Positions 1-10,320 of a stretch of DNA of 64,000 nt are shown piece after piece. The stretch covers positions 2,542,001-2,606,000 of the forward strand of contig NW_026907680.1 in the NCBI RefSeq assembly GCF_028389875.1. Reading direction: 5' to 3'. This stretch comes from Rhea pennata (taxonomy: Eukaryota; Chordata; Aves; Rheiformes; Rheidae). Position 1 is the first letter of the stretch; every line of letters begins with the position of its first letter. Below the pieces are notes generated by a model, which saw only the letters and a list, made by a program, of their open reading frames with translations, had not been told where the DNA came from and did no database searches. The translations under genes were made by a program, and so were the position numbers.

Positions 1-103
1 GAAGCTACATGTAACCAACCACTGTTCTTTCTCACAGATTCCCAAGACCTTGTCAGTTACTTATTTGTATCCCGCTTAACACAGCGGTATTGTTCAGGCA
101 CTG

Positions 104-205
104 AAAAGTTACAACACTAGACTATTCCCACCAAGTATCAGGTAGTACAGATACAAAAAGTTACAACACGGACCATTCCCATCAAGTGTCAGGTAGCAGG
201 GATAC
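104..205. repeat. Two-copy 51-bp tandem repeat
   Basis: Two adjacent imperfect copies (104-154 and 155-205) share the core aaaagttacaacac. Sequence 1-209 does not match the equivalent intron position of the neighbouring CCDC81-like unit; similarity to that unit (from about 18,040) starts near 210. The first 209 bases are therefore probably inserted or rearranged DNA. No mobile element family was recognised. Confidence 0.6.
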
Positions 206-719
206 AGTCGCAGTGACCTGCATGCATGCTCTGCCTACATCTGGGCTCTGAGGGTGGGGAGAGGGTTCTGCAGAACTCTGTGCTGTCGTCCACCTGCTAA
301 GGGCTTTGTGTGTAAATGCTTGATGCCTTTCTCCTTCTTTGACACTGGGTGCCCAGCAACAACCTATTGCCCACCCCTGAACACAGAGTCTTTGGGGCCA
401 CAGAGCAGTCTTGTGTAGTTGGCAGGACAGCAGGTAATGGTGTGTTTCAGAGCCTGTCCTGGCAGATGACCCTGCTGCTCTCCTCACTGCCTGGAGAGAG
501 TCTCCCTTGGGCTCCTGGAGCTCTCCTTCAGGCATGACGTGCAGCCCCAGGTGTTTTGATGGGAGGTGATGCTCTGATGTGGCCCCAGTCAGTGGAAGCT
601 CTGTGCTTCTGCTGCAGAATTGCCTTCTGCTGCAGGAGCAGGTGTGAAGCTGGTGAGGGCCAGGTGGGGACCCTACTCTCCCTGTGCTCATATCACCTCT
701 CCGCGGTGTGTATTTGCAG

Positions 720-842
720 GCCAGTGCCAGTCACCTCAGAGTGCTCTGCACAGAGTGCAGCAGCGGGCAGGAAGAAGGAACGGAGAGAAGCCCGAGCACT
801 AGTGCATGTCCTCTGAGCGAGGACCGTCAGAGGTCTGGAGTG
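720..842 (+). pseudogene. CCDC81-like gene 1, frameshifted internal exon (type B)
   Basis: This block lies between a ttgcag acceptor and a gtaagt donor. It is closely similar to the intact type B exon at 18,539-18,665 of gene 2. Relative to that 127-nt copy it lacks one 3-nt codon and one further single base (ctagtgcat against ctagctgcat), so it is 123 nt long. In the family phase (first base completes a split codon) it reaches TGA near its 3' end, and its length no longer returns the frame to phase 0 for the next exon. Gene 1 is therefore probably broken here, unless a sequence error or an alternative splice restores the frame. Its upstream exons lie outside the window. Confidence 0.6.
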
Positions 843-1361
843 GTAAGTGCTCCTCATTGAGGCCCTTCATGTGCCAGCCTGCTCTCTGCCCAGGCCTTGT
901 GCTATGGGCGCTGGCTGTACAAGAGCCCTGCTGGGCCCTGGAAGGCTTTGCGCAGGGCTTTGTTTTCAGAGATGCCAGCTGTGCTCTACTTCTGCAATGT
1001 ATCTGCCTCTCCAGCGCTGTCTGTGAGCAACCCAACAAAGCCTCTGGGGCTCTCTGCTTGGTGGCTGTGGAACTGCAGGGCGTTTCCACGCTAGAAGATG
1101 GAGAGTTTCTCTTCAGCTGTGTGATGAGTAAGATCTTTGGTGTGAACAAGCAAGGGATGTTCAGCCTTGCTGGGCTTCCCTTCAGGGAAGAAGGGTGCTG
1201 ACAGGAAGGCTCACAGGAAGAGTCAGGGAACAGGCCTTTCCCTTGCGGGAAAAGAGACCGGCTCTGGCCCCCACTGCACACCCCTGTCCTCCCTAGCAGG
1301 ACGGCCTTGGCCTTTCTGCCGCAGGAGGGCACAGCCTGTTCCTTTCTGCCTCCTTCTCCAG

Positions 1362-1988
1362 GGGGAAGAAGAGCCATGGGCGGAGACAGGGACAAGCAGG
1401 AGAAAGAGCAGCAGCAGTGGCAGTGTCAGCGGCAGACCCGGTGGCAACAGAAGACAGAGCAGCAGTGGCAGGGGCAGTGGCAGCATCAGTGGCAGCCACA
1501 GTGCCGGCAGCAGCCCCACTGGCAGTCGCAGTGGGAGCCCCAGTGGCAGACACAGCGGCAGCCCCACCGGGAGCCCCAGTGGCACTGGGAAACCCACTGT
1601 CAGACAGAGCGACAGCCCCAGTGTCAGCAGCAGCCTCACTGGCAGTGGCAGTGGAAGCTCCAGCTGCAGGCACAGCGGCAGCTCCAGTGCCAGTGTCAGA
1701 CAGAGCGGCAGCGGCAGTGGAAGCTCCAGTGGCGGGGACAGCAGCAGATCCACTGGCGGTGGCAGCAGCAGTGGAAGCCCCGGTGGCGGGCACAGCGGCA
1801 GCCCCAGGGGCAGGCGCAGTCGAAGACCACATGTCAGACAGAGGGGAAGCGGCAGTGGGAGCCCCGGGGGCAGCGGCGGTGGCCACAGCAGCAGCCACAA
1901 CGGCGGCAGCAGCGGCAGCAGCAGCAGCAGCAGCAGCTCTGCTTGTGAGCCGCGCGAGCACCCAGGAAGTTCTGGTGTGCTGAATTAA
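1362..1988 (+). CDS. CCDC81-like gene 1, Ser/Gly-rich terminal exon
   Basis: The exon starts after ttctccag and reads GEEEPWAETG, then a basic SRRKSSSS stretch, then about 170 residues dominated by Ser and Gly with scattered Pro and Arg (SGSPSG, VRQSGSG types). It ends ACEPREHPGSSGVLN and TAA (1,986-1,988). It has 209 codons including the stop. An ATTAAA poly(A)-type signal (1,984-1,989) overlaps the stop codon. Gene 2 and gene 3 have the same exon with very different repeat lengths. No E-type exon (see 20,863) is visible between the B exon and this exon. The function of the tail is unknown; it should be intrinsically disordered. The upstream frameshift makes translation of this copy doubtful. 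Confidence 0.65.
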   Translation, partial: GEEEPWAETGTSRRKSSSSGSVSGRPGGNRRQSSSGRGSGSISGSHSAGSSPTGSRSGSPSGRHSGSPTGSPSGTGKPTVRQSDSPSVSSSLTGSGSGSSSCRHSGSSSASVRQSGSGSGSSSGGDSSRSTGGGSSSGSPGGGHSGSPRGRRSRRPHVRQRGSGSGSPGGSGGGHSSSHNGGSSGSSSSSSSSACEPREHPGSSGVLN

Positions 1989-2812
1989 ACCAGCTGCCCC
2001 AGGCCGGGTGGCTCTTGGCGGGGTGTGCGGCGCGCTCGCCCGCCTGCAGCGCGGCAGCTCTGGGGAGGCCTGAGGAGCGGAGCGGAGCAGCCGGGGCTCG
2101 GGGCCAGGAAGGCTCCTCCTCACAGCGGCTGCTCCCGCGAGGCGCCAGGGAGGGGGCGGGGCTCGGCGGCCGCGCTGCCTGCTGGGATTGCAGTTCCCGG
2201 CGCGGGGCGGCAGCGGCATCGCTGGGCCTGGGGGAGGGAAGGGGGCGCGGCGAGGGGCCCAGGCGTCCGAGCCGGCGCTCAGGTAACGGGGGTGGGGGGA
2301 GGGTGCTCGGACGCCTGGGCCCCTGACGTGGGAAGGGATGGGGACTTCCTGGGCACGTGGAAGGAGGGGCCCGGATGCCTGGGCCCCTGGGGTAGGGGGA
2401 GGCAATGGGGTGTCCGGATGCCTGGGCCCTGGAGTCAGGGCGGGGAGAGGGATGCCCGTACGCCTGGGCCGCTCGCGTAGTGGGCAGAAGAGAGGTGCCT
2501 GGACACCTGGGCCCCTCGGGTAGAGGCGGGCAGGAGAGTGCCCAGATGCCTGGACCCCTGGGGTGGGGGGGAGCAGGGGGGATGTTGCCCCAGTGGTCCC
2601 CATTGCGCTGCATATGTGTGTGCGTGGGGCTGCCGTGTGTGTGTCTTTGCCTGTGAAAGGCCCAGCTGTGTCGTTGGCATGTGCATGTCAGCGTGTTTGT
2701 GGGGCAGCCATGTTGACGTGTGCATGGTTGCTGCAGAACAAACCAAGGGTGATGAGCTCGATTGAACGTATTTGCCATGACACTGTCTGAAATTAGCTTA
2801 AAACTCCAATGC
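1989..2812. other. GC-rich intergenic spacer
   Basis: No gene was recognised. The stretch is CpG-rich at 2,000-2,300, followed by a minisatellite (separate entry), then GT-rich sequence with short TGTG runs at about 2,610-2,720. Long open frames here, on the minus strand especially, come from GC-rich low-complexity sequence. It separates gene 1 from the start of the palindromic arm at about 2,813. Confidence 0.5.
2258..2565. repeat. GC-rich minisatellite, about six units
   Basis: A degenerate unit of roughly 45-60 bp recurs. Each unit contains a core like ggatgcctgggcccctgg followed by a G-rich stretch (gtaggggga and similar). Recognisable cores occur near 2,308, 2,366, 2,416, 2,459, 2,498 and 2,543. 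The array spans the boundary between the CpG-rich spacer and GT-rich sequence. Confidence 0.7.
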
Positions 2813-3552
2813 AGTGAGTTCCCAGCAAGACATACAGGTTGAACCAGGTGATGGGATGTCTCCTCCCTGTCAGAGGTGCTCATCGTACATCATCCATAGC
2901 TCCAGCATTTCCCATGGCCAGTTCACACTGCGCAGCTGTAGTGGTCTCCGATAGGGCTGTAATTAGCTGTGCTGTCACTTGATGGCACTGGCTCGCTGGG
3001 GATGGGAGCAGCCATGAGAAAGGGTCACCAGCAAGGCTGGGAGGTGGCCTGGGAGTCCTGGTCCCCTAAGGGAAGGAGCCTCCTTTGGAAAGGTGTCTGC
3101 TCTGTCCTTCCCTTCTGCAGCGCCCCATTGACCATGCAAGATTGGAGCTCCCTCCCATTGCTTCCCCTCTCATTTCTTTTCTGTTTTGCTGTCCCACAGG
3201 CTTTAGGGGCAGAGAACAAATCCCCAAAGAATCTGTTCAAATGTTGGCAGTGACAGATGAGACTTTTGGGGGCAAAATGCCTCAAAACCAGGGGCAGGGG
3301 CTCAAACACCCACTCTAAAACACAGCATTGGCCCCGGCACAGCCCCAGTTTGAATTAGACATTCACACGAGCCATCACCCACTAACAACAGAGAGGACTG
3401 GGTGCTCCGTGGTGCCGTTCATTTCCTCCTTGGGTCGTGCTAGCTCAGGCAAACCCCTCTCTGAAGTGGCTGCTGCTCCATGACCTGTGAAGCAGCTGAA
3501 GGAGCACCAGTGTGTCCACAGATGACTAACCCTTTGCTTCTGGCCTCCCCAG

Positions 3553-3805
3553 GGGAACACTTTGTTGATAGGCACCGAGTGGAGCTGACTGAACACGTTG
3601 TAGAAGTGAAAGGTGTCCTGGACCTCCTGCTCGGGGACATTCTGGACTTTGAGCAATACCAAAGAATTCTGGCGGAGAAACCATCCCACACCATGATGCG
3701 TGAGCTGTTCAGGCTGATGCCGAGCTGGACTTCTGGTGCAAGGATCGCCTGTACGAGGCCCTGAAGAAAAAGCCCCCACGCCTCGCTGAAGTCCTTGAGA
3801 AGTAA
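3553..3805 (+). pseudogene. CARD-domain terminal exon, frameshifted copy
   Basis: After a ctccccag acceptor the frame reads EHFVDRHRVELTEHVVEV and on to EQYQRILAEKPSH and MMRELFRL. This is the alpha-helical CARD pattern of the ASC/NLRP1 type (HFVDxHRxxLIxRV, EQYxxxxAE, MRxLFxF). Compared with the intact copy at 62,980-63,233, one base is missing just after the codons for SWT (near 3,730). The frame then shifts and terminates at about 3,764 instead of at the family stop (TAA 3,803-3,805). No upstream PYD, FIIND or NACHT exon was recognised in 2,813-3,552. Confidence 0.7.
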
Positions 3806-3911
3806 TTTGCCGAGGCACTGACTGCTCTGTGATACAGAGGAGTTCTTCCATGGAGAAGCAAAGTTCCTCTAGGCAGCTCACAAGTGACTTCACAAATGGC
3901 AGCATCACCAA

Positions 3912-4660
3912 ATCACTGAATCAACGCATTGCTGAAGTTGGAAAGCACCCCTGGAAGAGAACATCTGCCTCCACCCTCTTTTCTTTTATACCTGGAGGTA
4001 TACCTGGAGCATGCTGACTGAGACCGTGTCCAGTTGGGTTTTGAGCAGCAACAAGGATGGAGACTCATAGTCCTGCTGAGCAACTTGGTCCAGTCTTCCA
4101 TCGCTCTTGCAGCAGAAAATCTTTTCTTACATTTCAATGGAATTTCTTGTATTTCTACATGTGCCTGTTGCCTCCCATCCTGCCACTGGCTGTCACAGAA
4201 GAATCTGTCTCTGTCTTCTTTATGCCATGTCCCCATCAGGTACTTCTGTACATTCAGATTGCCCTGAGCCTTCTCCCCTTACACACTGAACAGGCCCAGC
4301 TATCTCTGTCTCTCCTCATACAGGAGATGCTCCAGGCCCTTAGTCTTCTTTGTGGTTGGACTCACTCCAGTAGGTCCATGTTTCTCTTGTGCTGGTGGAC
4401 CAAGCTCTCCAGGTGCGGCCTCACCAGTGCTGAGCAGAGGGGAAGGATCACCTGCCTCCACCTGCTGGCAATGCTCTTCCTGATGCAGCCCAGGATACCA
4501 TGGCTGCTCTTTGCCACCAGAGCACATTGCTGGTTCATGGTCAGCTTGGTGCCCACCACAGCCCCCAGGTCCTTCTCTGAAAAGCTCCTTTCCAGCACAG
4601 CCAGGTATCAGCACCCCTCCCTGGTTACACACCAAGTCCCTGCTTCATCAGGACATTGTT
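3912..4660 (-). mobile_element. CR1 LINE, 3' fragment (left arm)
   Basis: On the minus strand this carries the end of the CR1 reverse-transcriptase ORF remnant (GPGGCGGHQADHEPAM and similar), followed by the CR1 3' untranslated pattern with an aggcaacaggcac stretch. It ends near 3,912 with tgattcagtgattt-like octamer sequence. A matching copy lies at 62,150-62,868 in the opposite orientation, so the insertion predates the arm duplication. Confidence 0.75.
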
Positions 4661-5021
4661 GAAGAAGCAATGGGAGACAGCGTGGAGCCCTCCTGGAGGC
4701 AGCTGCACAACACCTGCTGCTCTCCTCTCCTGCACTGAGCTTGCCAACACCCCTGCTGCCTCCCCAGGCTGGTTGCTCCCTCCCAGGCACTAACAGCAGC
4801 TTTGTGGCCACTGGTGGCCTCTCAGGTCTTGAGGCCCAAGTGAGCTCACTAGCAGAAGCAGCAGCAAGGTTCCTCCTCCTGGCTTCCAGGTGGGTGGGGC
4901 TGGAATCACCTCCCTGTCAGCACTGACACCATTTTCCTGCTGCGACGCTCCCGGGTGCAAGGCACAAGTGCCCTCACACTCAGCATCAAAGCCTTGTGCC
5001 TGCCAGTGGGCATTCTGGGCT

Positions 5022-5242
5022 GCACTACAGGGTTTTCCACTGCAGGAGGACTGAAGTAGTGGACACAGAACAGATCCAGGAGCAATGTGCTCAGTGCTAA
5101 GAGAACGCTGAAAATGCTACATGTCTGTAGCAGGAAGAGAATGGAAGGGAGCAGAGGGACTGCTGTGGCTAAAAGGCAGCACCTGACTTGAGCAAGACCA
5201 CACATGTGCTTCCATACAAAATACTTAGGCAGCTCCATTAAG
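5022..5242 (-). other. Unrecognised candidate exon with hydrophobic segments (left copy)
   Basis: On the minus strand a cttctgcag acceptor is followed by an open frame starting MELPKYFVWKHMCGL, with two hydrophobic stretches (LLATAVPLLPSILFLL and VLLALSTLLLDLFCV). Counterparts are at 26,850-27,070 and 60,628-60,850. The three copies differ mainly by amino-acid-changing substitutions, so it may be decaying. Its open frame does not follow in phase from the neighbouring candidate exon at 5,442-5,616. I cannot name a family. Confidence 0.3.
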
Positions 5243-5441
5243 CTGCAGAAGAAAGGTTAGCCAGTTGGTTACTCGCACGAGAAGGGACATGGACTTTACG
5301 GTGCCAGACATGCTCCGTATCCCTGCAGGCTTGTTAGAGGGAAGTGCAGTGTGCCTGGCAACTTTTGAAACCCCTTGGAGTTTAGGTTCAGCCTGCAGCA
5401 AGGATTTCTCACAGCCAGACCACTTAGTGGGAAACCATTAC

Positions 5442-5616
5442 CGTGCTGTGTAAAGCAAATATTTTTCACCAGCATTGCATTGTATTTTGTGCCGGTCACA
5501 TCCTTTCTGCTCAGAATATCACGATTCCTCTGTATTGCCCTGGAAAGTGGCATTTGCTGCAGATCCTTCAGTAGATGCATGGAAGCCAACACATGTACTT
5601 CCAACTTCACTTGCAC
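5442..5616 (-). other. Unrecognised candidate exon (left copy)
   Basis: On the minus strand this block is bounded by ctctcccag and gtaatgg, is 175 nt long, and is open in one frame (VQVKLEVHVLAS, then LSRKDVTGT and LVKNICFTQH). Copies of the same length and borders lie at 26,476-26,650, and with an 18-nt in-frame insertion at 60,236-60,428. The retained splice signals and frame suggest a former or real exon. No protein family was recognised. Confidence 0.35.
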
Positions 5617-5850
5617 CTGGGAGAGGGGGAAAAAAAATCCGGTGTTAGTATTTCAGCACACGTAGCCCAAAGCGTTTGTGGAAATAAATAGTACATGGGA
5701 CTGGAGAGTGCAAAAATGTAGAGAGATGTAAAGCCCTCAGAGGAACTCAAAATGAAAGGGGCCCACACAGAGGAAGACATTTGATTTTTTGTGTTTGATT
5801 ATCACTCAACGGGCTCTTGAAAGAGAGTGAAGGAAATTCCACTGGATATC

Positions 5851-6161
5851 CCCATCAAAGGGATGGGGCCGAACTCTTTTCACTAGTGCCACGCAACAGG
5901 ACAAGAGGCAACGGGCACAAACTGAACCAGCGGAAGCTCCGCCTCAATATGAGGAGGAATTTCTTTCCTGTAAGAGTGACCGAGCACTGGGAGAGGTTTC
6001 CCAGAGACATTGTGGAGTCTCCTCCTCTGGAGAGATTCAAACCCTGCCCGGATGCAACCCTGTCTAACATGGTCGAGGTGACCCTGCTTGAGCAGGGAGG
6101 TTGGACTAGATGATCTCCTGAGGTCCCTTCCAACCTTACCCATTCTGTGATTCTGTGATAT
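5851..6161 (+). mobile_element. CR1 LINE 3' end with target-site duplication
   Basis: The CR1 3' tail ends ttggactagatgatctcc then attctgtgattctgtgat. The flanking GATAT (5,846-5,850 and 6,157-6,161) looks like a target-site duplication. The same insertion is present at about 25,929-26,240 in the middle copy. The right arm has a clean empty site (about 60,010-60,020, where gcatat runs directly into ccagtgg). Confidence 0.75.
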
Positions 6162-9100
6162 GCCCCACACGTTTTCAGAAAACCCACCGACCATATCTAC
6201 TTACACCACTGCCCAACCTGGACTCCTGCAGGTTGGACTCCTGTCTCCAAGCGTCCCATCTTCCTTCACAGCTCAGAAAGGCAGTTTTATGGAGGACAAA
6301 TCTTTTAGCCGCTTTCTGCTGAGCCTTCTCGATGGAGATGTATATGCATACACAAACACACACACGGGTACCACTTGCCCTGTCGAAACTTCCTTTTTTT
6401 CCAGGGAAACTCCTCTACAGGACTATGTAAACCAACCAAGAAGACCCTCAGTGTCTTCCTGCATCGAGCACAATCAGATAAAGTCTCAGAAGCCAATAAA
6501 TGACATTGCTCCCAGTCAGCACGGGATGACATTCAAAAATGCTAGTGTTAGGCAATAGGTTTGTGGACACGCCAGCAAATGTTGAAAGCTGTAGAGAAAC
6601 AAATCACAGTGCTGGGTGAGGAAAAGATCCTGGAGCAAAAAGGACCTCTCTGAGAGCTCTGTGCTTTGAAATAGGTCCTGTCACAAAGCAGGGACTCCAG
6701 AGGAACCAGTTTGCCCTCCTCCTCCGCCCATACCTTTCCTTTGTCAGAGCCTGGGAAGCACACTGCATACACGAGTGGAAGGCCCACATCTCCAATGGAT
6801 CTGAGGAGCTTTCCTTCTCTGACAATCCCTATGCAGACTCTTCCTGGGCCCTTCTGCGAATGGAGCCATTAGGAGCCACAGTCAACTCAGTGTGGCCGGG
6901 GACACTGGTGGGGAATTCTTGTTTTCTTCTTGAAATTGTATGAGTAAAGAGAAAAGCAAGAACTCAGCCCGTCCAGGAGAGCTCCTGCTGAAGGTGGCAG
7001 CCCAGCATGCCAAGAGGCCCACTTGTGTTCTGAGGCCGTACTTGAAGACCAGGCTGAGAAAATTGTGGGCTTTACCTGAGGACTTTGGCTCCCCAGTATG
7101 GCTTAAGGCCTTTGTGATGAGGAGTTCCCGCACCCTTTTCCGATCCAAATCATGCTCCCATACGGGCAGCTGACTCTCTGCTGTGACAAACGTGGTCTGG
7201 AGGAAAAAGCCAGCCCAAGATGTCTTTCTGCCTTGCTTGCTTCTGGTAGGGATCAATCTTTTCAAACAAACCAAAACCAGAACCTCTCATTCCTCTCCAT
7301 GTTATAGGCTCCCCAAATAAGAGCTACAGAAGGACCAAAGCACAGGGAATGGCTGGGCAATAAAGTGCCAGAGGGTATTTGCTGCAGGAGGAGTGAGGCC
7401 TGTTGGGGTGAGAATGACCACATCTGAACTTTGCATGCACCGGGGCAGGCTGTGAGCTAACAGCTCTTGGTCAGGAAGGAGAGGCAAGAGAGAGGTCGCT
7501 GAAAGCCGCATCTCCTTGCCGTGCAGAAGTGAGAAGAAGCCCAGCAGAAGTGCTTTGAAGAGGAAGAGAGAAGCCAAGCAAGGAGCCGCATGTGGCCCTG
7601 CCACAGGTTGACGGTGTGCTTTCAGCCCAAGGTGGGGGTGTGCTTCTGGAAGGACCAAGCGGGCAAAGGCTTTGTGGCTCCTGCCTCTGGCTGAGGAAGC
7701 TCCCAGGCCCCAGGCTGCTGGAAGAAGACCCTGTTGGGGCAATCAGTGCATTCTTTGCTGTTCTGCACCTACTTGCTGCTGTTCCAGCCTGTGCTAGAAA
7801 GACTGTGCTGAAGCACCAGCAGCTCTCGCAACACTGGCCTCAAGCACTTAGTGAGCTGCAGTCTGCAAGCAGAACCTCCGTGTACTTGCTGCTGCTCCAG
7901 CCTTTGCAAGAGAGGCCTAGGCTGGAGTAACATCTCGTTGGAATCGGACTCTCTCCTAAGCCAGAGGTCTGTCTGCAGAGAAGGCAGTGCCTGGCCTGGC
8001 CCTGGGGCCTGTGGGGCAGAGGCTCTGCGGGCTGGCAGAGGCCATGTGGGGTTTTCTGGGAGGAAAACATCTGCACTGGAGGAGAAGAGAGCTAAATTCC
8101 CTAATTCTCCCTCCCACCGCACTTCTGTTCTGCCTTCCTCCCCTTCTCGCACCATGGCTCCACCGCCTGCTGCTTTTCCTGCCAGCACCAAATGCCTTCT
8201 CCCATGTCTATTGCCTGCCTTAGCCAACACACACCAGCCCACTTCTGGGGCACTTGGCTGTGCCCCAGAGAGCCCTCCCGGCAGCAGGGCACTGCTTCGG
8301 GGCACCCACCTCTTGGCAGGTGCCAAGGAGCAGCTGCCACAAAGGCTCCTGGGGCCAGCAGAGCTGCTGCTGCTGCTGCTGCTGTGCGTGGGCAGAGCAG
8401 GGGCAAAAGCACTTTCTGAGCTTCCCCACAGACCTGCTGACCCCTCAGCAGCCTCCCCAGTCTCCAGCTCTTCTCCAGCCTTGGCACCTCCTTTTCCCTT
8501 CCCCCAAAACAACAGCGTGGAACAGAAAGCCAACACTCAGGAAACCTCCTTCCCTGTGGAGTGGTCCCTGCCTTGACTTTCCTCCGGGCAAGCTCCTGGG
8601 GCTGAGCAGCAGCTCTGAGCAGCCTTGCCCCACACAGCCTCTGATCTGGGACAGCAAGATCCTGCCCTTTTGTGGGCTGCTACTTCCCACCATGGCTTCT
8701 CCACGCAGCGCTGCAGGCAGTTGCCCAGGCGGGCTGAGTGCTGACCAAGGCAGGTGGCAGAGGCATGGCCCTGGGCACCCTGACCTCCCAGGACACTGCT
8801 CTCAGCCACAGCCCTCGGCACACCTGGCTGCACGCACGCCCTGCTCGCACAGCCCTACACCCTCCCCGGCAGAAGGAAGCCGTGCCGCCCTGTCCCTCGG
8901 ACACTGTGGCAGCAAGTCCCTGCCCTAAAGCACCAGCTGCTCCACCGAGAGAGCTCTCTGGAAAGATGGCCTCAACCATCACCTGCGCGAGGTCTCCAGG
9001 ACCCCGCGAGCAGCTCAGCAGCACTGCCCTGCAGCCAGAGACTTCCCACTGGAAGGGCTCTGCCCATTTCTGCCAGAAGGAGCTCTCAGCTGCTGCCTCC

Positions 9101-9850
9101 CTCCTGAGCGTCCGGAGCTTCCCTCCGTTTTGTCTCAGCTCAGCTCAGCACGGGCAGGCAGTGCCCTCAGCACTGCGGCTCCTGGCAGAGGAGCTGCTCC
9201 TGCACCCAGCAGGGAAGTCATTTCCCCAGGCTTCGGGGAGTGAGTGAGCTGAGTCAGCCTGGGCCCCTCATTTCTTTGGGGAGAAGCCCTCCAGGTGGTG
9301 GGGCAGACACCTCCATCCCATGCACGCCACCAACCCCCAGGACGGTTGTGGGATTCATCCTGCTTAAGCTGCCGTGTGCCCAAAAGAGGTGCACAGAAGT
9401 GTGCGAGCTCCTTGTCCCCCCTCCCATTTCCAGTCCAAGGTGGTGGAAGGTGGGAGTCAGCTGCTGCCGTGGAAACACTGGGTGACACCAGAGGTGCCAG
9501 AGGTGATCCAGGGCATGCGCAAGAGCCTGCGAGCTCTCCCTGGGCAATGTGGAGAGACACAGACCCGTGTGTGGCATCATCTGGGGGCTCTGGGGGACAT
9601 TCCCAGAGGCAGGATGCACCAGCTGCCCACGCCTGGCAGGAAGAAACTTCTCCTTCGGCACTGAGCCAGGGCTTTGCTGCCTGCCAAGGCCTTGCTGGAG
9701 GTTTCCCTGCCATCGGTCCGTTCTCAGCACTTCCTTGCACTGGGGGCAGCAGGAGCCGCAGCCTGTGCTGTGTCGCCATGGGTGGAGGCTGGTGCAGTGC
9801 CCCACTGCCCCCCTCCCCTCGCAGCCAGGTTTCCAGCATGGGGCCATGGC
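6162..9850. other. Arm sequence without a recognised gene
   Basis: This region is well conserved with the right arm (55,513-57,680) and in part with the middle copy, but no gene family was recognised. Open frames here (for example 7,851-8,576 + and 6,882-7,274 -) are broken or change frame between copies. On the minus strand at about 7,025-7,200, sequence reading SQLPVWEHDLDRKR is shared by all three copies and may be an exon relic. A (CTG)7 run lies at 8,364-8,384, with a six-unit counterpart at 56,038-56,055. Confidence 0.4.
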
Positions 9851-10320
9851 CTGGCTGAGTGCAGCCGCAGCACCCAGCCCAGCCGGTCCCCCGGTGGGGT
9901 TATCCCTGCCCCAGGACCTCCCCAGTGCGGGGGTCACGGCAGCCCCACAAGTGCCCCGTGCAGCCCCTCCCCACTGCAGGGCCAGCCCTGGCCAGGGGCT
10001 GCGGGGGTCCCGGTCCCCTCTGTGACATGGGCTGGCGTCACAGGGGACATCCCTGCCGGGTCACAGCCACCGCTGCCCTCTCCCGCCCGCCCACGCACCC
10101 TCCCCACTCGTCCCGCACAGCCCGCCGCAGCGCAGGCGCTGGGGCTGCTCTGGGCACCGCTGTGCTGCCAGGAGCCGACGAGCCCCAGCGGGAGCTGGCG
10201 ACGGGAGCCCGGGGCAGCGCGGGGCTGCGCTGAAGGGCGCAGCAGGAGCAGCCAAGCGGCCAGGAGGCCTTTGCCATGGCCCTCCCCCTGCGCGGCCAAG
10301 CCAGAGCGCCCGGCACGGAC
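9851..10320 (+). promoter_or_regulatory. GC-rich probable promoter of CCDC81-like gene 2
   Basis: Sequence becomes strongly GC- and CpG-rich immediately upstream of the first coding exon of gene 2. No convincing TATA box was seen. An in-frame upstream ATG at 10,276 could extend the first exon by 15 codons. The right arm lacks this whole segment because of a deletion (junction near 55,513), so gene 3 has no equivalent promoter. Confidence 0.45.

Noticed and set aside
1293-2603. 436-codon open frame on the minus strand opposite the Ser/Gly exon of gene 1
   Set aside because: All frames are open there because of the ggcagy-type repeat and GC-rich flank. The product is Ala-rich low complexity, and it crosses the exon end, the poly(A) signal and a minisatellite.
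4057-4662. 201-codon plus-strand frame
   Set aside because: It is the antisense of a CR1 3' fragment; the same frame recurs at 62,126-62,728 for the same reason.
7851-8928. Plus-strand frames of 241 and 224 codons in the left arm
   Set aside because: The corresponding right-arm sequence changes frame relative to these (347-codon minus frame 55,518-56,561 joins different parts), and no protein family or splice logic is visible.
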